Origin: JAEUNX01 sp034004685
GTDB lineage: Bacteria > Pseudomonadota > Gammaproteobacteria > Burkholderiales > Rhodocyclaceae
DNA: 19,148 nt
NCBI GenBank assembly: GCA_034004685.1
Contig: JAVEWG010000055.1
Coordinates: 1-19,148, forward strand
Direction: 5' to 3'
This document shows positions 13,273-19,148 of this stretch, one piece after another (within the stretch, counting starts at the first letter, position 1; each line of letters starts with the position of its first letter). Below the pieces are notes generated by a model. The model searched no databases, was not told the DNA's origin, and saw only the letters and a program-made list of their open reading frames with translations. A program made the position numbers and the translations under genes.

Positions 13273-14430
13273 TTATTTCGGGGCTCCCGGGGAAGGATTC
13301 GATGGAATCCGCAGGAACTGCCTGATTTCGTCCTGGCGGGCCATGGCATCCTGGTAGCCCAAGCCCATCAAGGCGCGAGTGTACCCCGGTTCAAAGAGAA
13401 TGTAGGACAACAAGGCCGACCCCTCCCGCCGCATCCCGCCCACCCCTCCCAGCACCGCTCGCAAGAGGCGCGGCAGGCTCCGCCGATGGCGGCCGGCAAT
13501 GGCGTCGAGACGCTGGGACGGAGAGATCACCAGGGTCTCGATGGGACGCAGGGCAATCCCCGCGGCCGCGCGCTGCTCGGGGCTCAGCCCCCCCACCGTC
13601 GCATTGATCCGCTCCAGGCGTTCGAGGTCCACCGCCAGGCCGTCCAGGAAGATGCTGGACAGGGCATGGCCGGCGATCTGGGCCAGGGGCGGATAGCCCT
13701 CGGCCCGCTGACGCCCCTCCTCGGCCCGGCGTCCCGAGCCGATCACCAGGATGCGCTCGGCCCCCAGATGGATCGCCGGGCTGATGGGGGCCAACTGGCG
13801 CATGGAGCCATCGCCAAAATACTCCCGGCGGATCTTCTCGGCCGGAAAGACAAAGGGAATGGCGCTGGAAGCCATCAGGTGGGGCACCCCGAGATCCGTC
13901 CGCACCCCTACCCGCTGGGCCCGGCGCCAGGGCTCCACCTCGGGGGAGGCCTGGAAGAAGCACAGGCTTTCGCCGGACGAATAGCCCGAAGCGGTCACGC
14001 TCACCGCGTGCAGGCGCCCCCCCTCGATAGCCTCCCCAATGGCGGAAAAATCCAGGGTGCGCGCCAGCAGCTCCCGCAAGGGTGCGTTATCCAGCAGGGA
14101 GCGGGGGTTCTGGCGGATCAGCCCCCCCAACAGCAAGGCCGAGCTAAAGCGCAGCCCCGTCCCGAGGATGGCCGCGGCATCGGCCCGGTACACCTGGTCC
14201 ACATGGAAATTCCGCCAGATCCAGGCGACCTTGCGCACGGCGGTGGAGAAATTACGGGAATGAACCGCCAGGGCCACCGCGTTGATGGCCCCGGCGGAGG
14301 TACCGCAAAGGATGGGAAAGGGGTTGGCCGAGCGCTGCCCCCACAGCTCGCGTATGGCCACCAGCACCCCCACCTGGTACGCCGCCCGCGCCCCACCCCC
14401 CGTCAGCACCAAGGCCGCCTTGCCGTCCAC
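13273..14430 (-). CDS. Patatin-like phospholipase
   Basis: Predicted lipid acyl hydrolase with a Ser-Asp dyad. In 385 residues it shows the oxyanion-hole motif TGGGARAAYQ (~10-19), the nucleophile elbow GTSAG with Ser45, and the FGDGS motif with Asp207; the ASSAIPFVFP stretch just before it is also typical. There is no signal peptide or membrane segment, so a cytosolic or membrane-associated role is likely. The first codon is GTG at 14430, preceded by GGGAGG at short distance; an upstream start is not visible. The C-terminal third is Arg-rich with a segment ending in Ser-Pro. It lies upstream of pbpG on the same strand, but the gap holds an AT-rich patch, so co-transcription is possible but not certain. 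Physiological substrate unknown. Confidence 0.93.
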   Translation of the reverse strand: MDGKAALVLTGGGARAAYQVGVLVAIRELWGQRSANPFPILCGTSAGAINAVALAVHSRNFSTAVRKVAWIWRNFHVDQVYRADAAAILGTGLRFSSALLLGGLIRQNPRSLLDNAPLRELLARTLDFSAIGEAIEGGRLHAVSVTASGYSSGESLCFFQASPEVEPWRRAQRVGVRTDLGVPHLMASSAIPFVFPAEKIRREYFGDGSMRQLAPISPAIHLGAERILVIGSGRRAEEGRQRAEGYPPLAQIAGHALSSIFLDGLAVDLERLERINATVGGLSPEQRAAAGIALRPIETLVISPSQRLDAIAGRHRRSLPRLLRAVLGGVGGMRREGSALLSYILFEPGYTRALMGLGYQDAMARQDEIRQFLRIPSNPSPGAPK

Positions 14431-14463
14431 CCTGCCTCCCGCGTATTGAACCTAGAAAACTCA

Positions 14464-14610
14464 CCACGGAGGCACAGAGAAGGGCAAGAAATCAACACTG
14501 ACTCGGGCTTACCGCGTCACCCTTTGAGTGATGGGTGCTATGTGTCCGATCCCTTGGTTGCTCTCTCGGTGCGCTCTGTACCTCGGTGGGGCAACCGAGG
14601 TTTGTTGATT
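14464..14610. repeat. Inverted-repeat cluster between patatin and maeB
   Basis: This stretch lies within the 271-base gene-free gap 14431-14701. CCACGGAGGCACAGAG (14464-14479) and CTCTGTACCTCGGTGG (14574-14589) are inverted copies matching at 14 of 16 positions. CCTCGGT / ACCGAGG (14581-14600) forms a 7-bp hairpin that shares bases with the right arm, and CCTTGGTTGC (14552-14561) can pair at 9 of 10 positions with GCAACCGAGG (14591-14600). CACCC / GGGTG (14518-14537) is a further small hairpin. AATCAAC (14490-14496) recurs inverted as GTTGATT (14604-14610). The arms resemble the ACGGAGGCACAGAG-type dispersed repeats of many bacterial genomes. No ORF is supported. Confidence 0.55.
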
Positions 14611-14701
14611 GATTCCGAATTTGCCTTAGCGTCACGGGGCGCGACAATCTTTAGGGTGGAGGACTTTGGCTCAGGGCGGCGCCCATTCGCCCCGGAAGGA
14701 A

Positions 14702-16972
14702 TCATGCCCCCTGGCCGGCCTCCACCACCGTCAAGGCCGTCATGTTAACGATCCGGCGCACCGTGGCGGTGGGGGTGAGGATGTGCACCGGCTTGGCCAC
14801 CCCCAGCAGGATCGGGCCCACGGTCATCCCTTCCCCGGCGGCAGTCTTGAGCAGATTGAAGGCGATATTGGCCGCGTCCAGGGTGGGGAAGATCAGCAGG
14901 TTGGCATCCTCCCGCATCCGGGCGTTGGGGAAGACCTGCATGCGGATGCCCGCGTCCAGGGCGGCATCCCCGTGCATCTCGCCCTCCACCTCCAGATCCG
15001 GATGCTCGTTATGGAGCATCACCAAGGCCCGCCGCATCTTCTCGGCGGTGGGGGAGTCGTCGGTGCCAAAGCTGGAGTGGGACAGCAGGGCGATCCTGGG
15101 CTGAATGCCGAAGCGCTTCAGCTCCTCCGCGGCCAGCACCGTCATCTCCACGATCTGCTCGGGGGTGGGGTCGTAGTTAACATAGGTGTCCGCCAGGCAC
15201 AGGGTGCGCCCTGGCAGATTGAGCAGATTGAGGGTGTAGCAGTTCTTCACCCCCTGCTTCCTGCCCAGCACGGTCTCGATGAACTTGAGGTGCAGGTGGT
15301 GCATCCCGGAGGTGCCACAGATCAGGCCATCCCCATAACCGAATTTGAGGAGCAGCGCGCCGATCAGGGTGGTGCGGCGGCGGACCTCCCGCTTGGCGAA
15401 CTCCACCGAGACCCCCTTGCGCTCCATGAGGCTGTGATAGTGGGTCCACAGCTCCTTGAAGCGGGGATCGGAATCCTGGTTGACCAGTTCGAAGTCCGCC
15501 ACCGACAGCCGCAGCCCGAAGCGTTCGATCTTGTGGGCGATCACCTCCGGCCGGCCGATCAGGATGGGCCGGGCCAGGCCCTCGTCTACCACCGTCTGCA
15601 CCGCCCGCAACACCCGCTCCGACTCCCCCTCGGCAAAGATGATGCGCTTGGGCCGTCCCCGGGCGGCGGCGAACACCGGCTTCATGATCAGACCGGATTG
15701 CCACACGAAATTGCTCAGCTGGTTGGTATAAGCCTCCCAGTCTGGAATGGGGCGGGTGGCCACCCCGGAGTCCACCGCCGCCCGGGCCACCGCCGGGGCG
15801 ATCTTGACGATCAGGCGGGGATCGAAGGGCCGGGGAATGATGTAGTTAGTGCCGAAACCCGCCACCTTTTCGCCGTAAGCGGCGGCCACCACCTCGCTCT
15901 GCTCGGCCCGGGCCAGTTCGGCGATGGCCTTCACCGCCGCCATCTTCATGGCGTCGGTGATGGTGGTGGCCCCCACGTCCAGGGCGCCCCGAAAGATGAA
16001 AGGGAAGCACAGGACGTTGTTCACCTGGTTGGGATAATCGGAACGTCCGGTGGCGATGATGGCGTCGTCCCGCACCGCCTTCACGTCAGCCGGCAGGATT
16101 TCCGGATTGGGGTTGGCCAGGGCCAGAATCAGGGGCTTGGGGGCCATCCTGGCCACCATCTCGGACTTGAGCACCCCGCCGGCGGAAAGCCCCAGGAACA
16201 CGTCAGCCCCCTCGATCACCTCCCCCAGGGTACGGGCAGCGGTGGCCTTGGCATAGCGGGCCTTGATGGGATCCATCTCCTCCACCCGGCCCTCATAGAC
16301 AACGCCCTTGATGTCCGTGACCCAGATGTTCTCCACCGGGATCCCCAGCATCACCAGGAGATCCAGGCAAGCCAGGGCCGCCGCGCCGGCGCCGGAAGTC
16401 ACCAGCTTGACCGACTTGAGATCCTTGCCCAGCAGATTCAGGCCGTTGAGGATCGCCGCCCCCACCACGATGGCGGTGCCGTGCTGGTCGTCATGGAAAA
16501 CGGGGATGCTCATCCGCTCCCGAAGCTTCTGCTCGATGTAGAAGCACTCCGGGGCCTTGATGTCCTCCAGGTTGATGCCCCCGAAGGTGGGCTCCAGGGC
16601 CGCGATCATGTCAATGAGCTTGTCCGGATCCCGCTCGGCGATTTCCAGGTCGAACACATCGATGTTAGCGAACTTCTTGAACAGCACCCCCTTGCCTTCC
16701 ATCACCGGCTTGGCCGCCAGGGGGCCGATGGGCCCCAGCCCCAGCACCGCCGTGCCGTTGGTCACCACCCCAATCAGGTTGGAGCGGGCGGTGAGATTGG
16801 CAGCCTCCGCCGGATCTTCCACGATGGCCTCGCAGGCCGCCGCCACCCCCGGCGAGTAGGCCAGGGACAAATCCTGCTGGTTGGTCAGGGCCTTGGTGGG
16901 TGTCACCGAAATCTTCCCCGGACGGGGGTGGCGGTGGTACTCCAGGGCGGCGTTACGAATTCTTTCGTCCAT
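14702..16972 (-). CDS. maeB: NADP-dependent malic enzyme (malic-PTA fusion)
   Basis: Oxidative decarboxylation of malate to pyruvate and CO2 with NADPH formation. The 756-residue product is the long MaeB type. Residues ~1-425 form the malic enzyme: AYSPGVA (38-44), EGKGVLFKKFA (~92-102), INLEDIKAPECF (~133-144), FHDDQHGTA (159-167) with metal ligands, the Rossmann motif SGAGAAA (193-199), and SDYPNQVNN (~311-319). Residues ~430-756 are a phosphotransacetylase-like domain (IIFAEGESERVLRAVQTV, CGTSGMHHLHL), which in this family is regulatory (acetyl-CoA sensing) rather than catalytic. ATG 16972 is preceded by a weak GAGAGA. It is divergent from pckG across 376 bases, and the two genes together link the C4 and C3 pools. 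Confidence 0.97.
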   Translation of the reverse strand: MDERIRNAALEYHRHPRPGKISVTPTKALTNQQDLSLAYSPGVAAACEAIVEDPAEAANLTARSNLIGVVTNGTAVLGLGPIGPLAAKPVMEGKGVLFKKFANIDVFDLEIAERDPDKLIDMIAALEPTFGGINLEDIKAPECFYIEQKLRERMSIPVFHDDQHGTAIVVGAAILNGLNLLGKDLKSVKLVTSGAGAAALACLDLLVMLGIPVENIWVTDIKGVVYEGRVEEMDPIKARYAKATAARTLGEVIEGADVFLGLSAGGVLKSEMVARMAPKPLILALANPNPEILPADVKAVRDDAIIATGRSDYPNQVNNVLCFPFIFRGALDVGATTITDAMKMAAVKAIAELARAEQSEVVAAAYGEKVAGFGTNYIIPRPFDPRLIVKIAPAVARAAVDSGVATRPIPDWEAYTNQLSNFVWQSGLIMKPVFAAARGRPKRIIFAEGESERVLRAVQTVVDEGLARPILIGRPEVIAHKIERFGLRLSVADFELVNQDSDPRFKELWTHYHSLMERKGVSVEFAKREVRRRTTLIGALLLKFGYGDGLICGTSGMHHLHLKFIETVLGRKQGVKNCYTLNLLNLPGRTLCLADTYVNYDPTPEQIVEMTVLAAEELKRFGIQPRIALLSHSSFGTDDSPTAEKMRRALVMLHNEHPDLEVEGEMHGDAALDAGIRMQVFPNARMREDANLLIFPTLDAANIAFNLLKTAAGEGMTVGPILLGVAKPVHILTPTATVRRIVNMTALTVVEAGQGA

Positions 16973-17165
16973 GGGGTGTCTCTCTCATTGGTGTGGAAAC
17001 GGGTGGACCGCCGGGATCGCCAGCATCCACGCCGCGCCTGGGTGCGCAAAGGCCCCTGCCACGGACGCTCCCTGGGGCCAGGGAACAGCCCCGCCGTGGC
17101 TTGCCGAGGCCTCCGCCCGGAAAGCAAAAGGCAGGACGTGATTTTCGTCCGTGCATCAGACGTGG

Positions 17166-17180
17166 CATAATTTTATATTT
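17166..17180. promoter_or_regulatory. AT island, probable promoter core
   Basis: CATAATTTTATATTT is all A/T except its first base, in otherwise GC-rich sequence. On the + strand CATAAT or TATATT could be a -10 for pckG; on the - strand TATAAA could serve maeB. No strong -35 word is at the right distance on either strand (TTTCGT at 17143-17148 is the best for CATAAT). Confidence 0.45.
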
Positions 17181-17181
17181 G

Positions 17182-17222
17182 CGGCGTTTGCGGTGTCGCT
17201 AAGTAGTTTTCCGCACACGCCG
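17182..17222 (+). other. Structured hairpin in the pckG leader
   Basis: CGGCGT (17182-17187) pairs with ACGCCG (17217-17222) and, after a single T/C mismatch, TGCGG (17189-17193) pairs with CCGCA (17211-17215), leaving a 17-base loop. It begins two bases after the AT island, so it would sit near the start of the pckG transcript. No known riboswitch class was recognised and no T-tract follows. Confidence 0.45.
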
Positions 17223-17334
17223 GCCCTGACGCCTCGCAAGAGGGAGCAATGTGTCGGGGATCAGCCCGCCGGCCGTAAGGCCCGCCGTGAGAAGGGGCGC
17301 GATCGACGGGATCGGTTTCGCACCCGAGCATCCT

Positions 17335-17340
17335 GGAGAG
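17335..17340 (+). promoter_or_regulatory. Ribosome-binding site of pckG
   Basis: GGAGAG ends eight bases before the ATG at 17349 and fixes the start of the frame, which has no stop within the window. Confidence 0.8.
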
Positions 17341-17348
17341 TATTCCAT

Positions 17349-19148
17349 ATGAATCAACGCTTTGCCGAGGCCGCCCTGGCCGCCGCACCGTCCTTTGTCC
17401 GCCACGAGGGCCTCAAGCAGTGGGTTGCCCGGATCGCAACCCTGACGGAACCCGATCGAGTCGTCTGGTGTGACGGCTCGCAAGAAGAATACGATGCCCT
17501 GTGCGCCCAGATGGTGGAATCGGGCATGCTGGTCAAGCTCAATCCGGAAAAGCGCAAGAACTCCTACCTGGCCTGCTCCGACCCCTCGGACGTGGCCCGG
17601 GTCGAAGACCGTACCTTCATCTGCTCCGCCAAGGAAGAAGACGCCGGCCCCACCAACAACTGGGAAGACCCGGCGGAGATGCGCCAGACCCTCAACGGTC
17701 TGTTCCAGGGCTGCATGCGCGGCCGCACCATGTATGTAATCCCCTTTTCCATGGGGCCTCTGGGCTCCCCCATCGCCCACATCGGGGTGGAGATCTCCGA
17801 CAGCCCCTACGTGGTGGTCAACATGCGGATCATGACCCGCATGGGCAAGGCGGTGTTCGACGTGCTGGGCAGCGACGGAGAGTTCGTGCCCTGCGTGCAC
17901 AGCGTGGGCGCCCCCCTGGCCCAGGGCGAGAAAGATTCCCGCTGGCCCTGCAACCCCACCACCAAATACATCGTGCACTTCCCGGAAACCCGGGAGATCT
18001 GGTCCTATGGCTCCGGCTACGGCGGCAACGCCCTGCTGGGCAAGAAGTGCTTCGCCCTGCGGATCGCTTCCACCATGGCCCGGGACGAAGGCTGGCTGGC
18101 CGAACACATGCTGATCCTCGGCGTGGAATCGCCTACCGGCGAGAAGACCTACGTGGCCGCCGCCTTCCCCTCCGCCTGCGGCAAGACCAACTTCGCCATG
18201 CTGATCCCGCCCAAGAGCTTCAACGGCTGGAAGATCTACACCGTGGGCGACGACATTGCCTGGATCAAGCCCGGCAAGGACGGCAAGTTCTACGCCATCA
18301 ACCCGGAATCGGGTTACTTCGGGGTGGCCCCCGGCACGTCTGAAAAGACCAACTACAACGCCATGGCCACCCTGAAGGAAAACATCATCTTCACCAACGT
18401 GGCCCTGACCGACGACGGCGACGTGTGGTGGGAAGGCATGAGCAAGGAAGCCCCGGCCCACCTGATCGACTGGCAGGGCAAGGACTGGACCCCCGAAATC
18501 GGCCGCGAGACTGGCCGCAAGGCGGCCCACCCCAACGCCCGCTTCACCGCGCCCGCCAACCAGTGCCCGTCCATCGACCCCAACTGGGAAGACCCGGCCG
18601 GGGTACCCATTTCCGCCTTCATCTTCGGCGGCCGCCGGGCCACCACTGTGCCCTTGGTGTATCAGGCCTTCAACTGGAATTTTGGCGTCTACATGGCCGC
18701 CACCCTGGGTTCGGAAACCACCGCCGCCGCCTTTGGCGCCCAGGGCGTGGTGCGCCGAGACCCCTTCGCCATGCTGCCCTTCTGCGGCTACCACATGGGC
18801 GACTACTTCAACCACTGGCTGAAGATGGGCCACGTGGTAGACAACGCCCCGGGGATCTTCTGCGTGAACTGGTTCCGCATGAACGAAAAGGGCGAGTTCA
18901 TGTGGCCCGGTTTCGGCGAGAACATGCGGGTCCTCAAGTGGATCGTGGATCGGGTGCGGGGCCGGGTCGGCGCCAAGGAAACCGCCCTGGGCTGGATGCC
19001 CAAGTTCGAGGACATCGACTGGACCGGGGCCGAGATCAAGCCCGAGGAATTCGCGGCCCTCACCCAGGTGGATACCGCCGCCTGGAAGTCAGAGCTGGAA
19101 CTCCACAAGGACTGGTTCGACAAGCTGGGCGAAAAACTGCCCCGCCAG
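17349..19148 (+). CDS. pckG: Phosphoenolpyruvate carboxykinase (GTP), 3' end cut by window
   Basis: Converts oxaloacetate and GTP to PEP, CO2 and GDP, the entry to gluconeogenesis. 600 codons are present and the frame is open at the last base; GTP-type PEPCKs are about 600-620 residues, so only the last few residues are missing. Family signatures are WVARIATLTEPDRVVWCDGS near the N-terminus (24-43), YGSGYGGNALLGKKC (~219-233), the nucleotide-binding FPSACGKTNFAML with the hyperreactive Cys277 and Lys279, PEsGyFGVAPGT, and NWFRMNEKGEFMWPGFGEN in the C-terminal half. It belongs to the GTP family, distinct from ATP-type PckA. ATG 17349 has GGAGAG upstream. It is divergent from maeB with a long, structured leader. 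Confidence 0.98.
   Translation, partial: MNQRFAEAALAAAPSFVRHEGLKQWVARIATLTEPDRVVWCDGSQEEYDALCAQMVESGMLVKLNPEKRKNSYLACSDPSDVARVEDRTFICSAKEEDAGPTNNWEDPAEMRQTLNGLFQGCMRGRTMYVIPFSMGPLGSPIAHIGVEISDSPYVVVNMRIMTRMGKAVFDVLGSDGEFVPCVHSVGAPLAQGEKDSRWPCNPTTKYIVHFPETREIWSYGSGYGGNALLGKKCFALRIASTMARDEGWLAEHMLILGVESPTGEKTYVAAAFPSACGKTNFAMLIPPKSFNGWKIYTVGDDIAWIKPGKDGKFYAINPESGYFGVAPGTSEKTNYNAMATLKENIIFTNVALTDDGDVWWEGMSKEAPAHLIDWQGKDWTPEIGRETGRKAAHPNARFTAPANQCPSIDPNWEDPAGVPISAFIFGGRRATTVPLVYQAFNWNFGVYMAATLGSETTAAAFGAQGVVRRDPFAMLPFCGYHMGDYFNHWLKMGHVVDNAPGIFCVNWFRMNEKGEFMWPGFGENMRVLKWIVDRVRGRVGAKETALGWMPKFEDIDWTGAEIKPEEFAALTQVDTAAWKSELELHKDWFDKLGEKLPRQ

Larger units (their letters stand above)
16973..17348. promoter_or_regulatory. 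Shared maeB/pckG control region
   Basis: No gene is supported in these 376 bases. It holds a 16-base near-palindrome TCCCTGGGGCCAGGGA (17069-17084), a dyad GGACG-N7-CGTCC (17134-17150), an AT island (17166-17180) that is the likely core promoter area for pckG and perhaps also for maeB, and a two-part hairpin (17182-17222) in the pckG leader. A smaller hairpin GGCC-gtaa-GGCC lies at 17271-17282. The distances suggest a pckG leader of about 170 bases and a maeB leader of roughly 150-190 bases. Confidence 0.6.

Noticed and set aside
14431..14701. Search for a tRNA or known small RNA in the maeB-patatin gap
   Set aside because: No cloverleaf, no CCA end and no T-loop GTTCRANYC word; the structures do not match a family I know.
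14666..17170. 834-codon open frame on the + strand opposite maeB
   Set aside because: His/Gly/Gln-rich composition without recognisable domains, fully antisense to a clear maeB gene; long shadow frames are expected in GC-rich DNA with strong third-position bias.
17199..18833. 544-codon open frame on the - strand opposite pckG
   Set aside because: Same pattern: low-complexity, Gly/His/Val-rich, antisense to a clear pckG gene with all catalytic motifs.

Overview
The window is GC-rich (roughly two-thirds G+C by eye) and carries a bacterial chromosomal backbone. Gene order leuS-lptE-holA-proA, a maeB-type malic enzyme, a GTP-dependent PEP carboxykinase and abundant GCC/CTG codons point to a betaproteobacterium, most likely in the Rhodocyclales (Azospira/Dechloromonas-like). 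This placement is inferred from gene content and was not tested by a search. I see no tRNA, rRNA, CRISPR array, prophage or insertion sequence.

Layout. 1-2744 (+): the 3' end of leuS, then lptE and holA, tightly spaced like an operon. 2769-3668 (-): a small exported ATP-dependent DNA ligase of the Lig E type, sitting in opposite orientation between holA and proA. A GGGCTA hexamer repeat with G-quadruplex potential lies where holA and the ligase converge. 3839-5110 (+): proA. 5228-5330: a cluster of GTAG-headed REP-like palindromes. 5334-6191 (-): an RluF-type pseudouridine synthase, divergent from kup (6341-8215, +). 8225-10949 (-): two multi-pass transporters of the ion-transporter type, probably co-transcribed and separated by a strong hairpin. 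11311-12096 (+): an IclR-family regulator divergent from the transporter pair. 12147-14430 (-): patatin-like phospholipase, then a PBP7-type D-Ala-D-Ala endopeptidase with its own terminator. 14702-16972 (-): maeB. 17349-end (+): pckG, divergent from maeB and cut by the window end about where the protein should finish.

How the genes relate. leuS, proA and rluF serve translation and proline synthesis. lptE serves outer-membrane LPS assembly and holA the replicative clamp loader. kup plus the two antiporter-like proteins form a small alkali-cation/pH (or organic-anion) transport locus. maeB and pckG are two alternative decarboxylating exits from the TCA cycle (malate to pyruvate, oxaloacetate to PEP). 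They diverge from one 376-bp intergenic region with several dyads, which suggests coordinated control during growth on acetate or dicarboxylic acids.

I found no clearly new multi-gene system. The best leads are intergenic: the GGGCTA quadruplex/stop-codon repeat, the REP doublet with a diverged third copy that keeps its stem by a compensatory change, the structured stretch between patatin and maeB, and the maeB/pckG control region. The exported ligase inserted against the direction of a housekeeping operon and the IclR-linked transporter pair are the most interesting gene-level observations.
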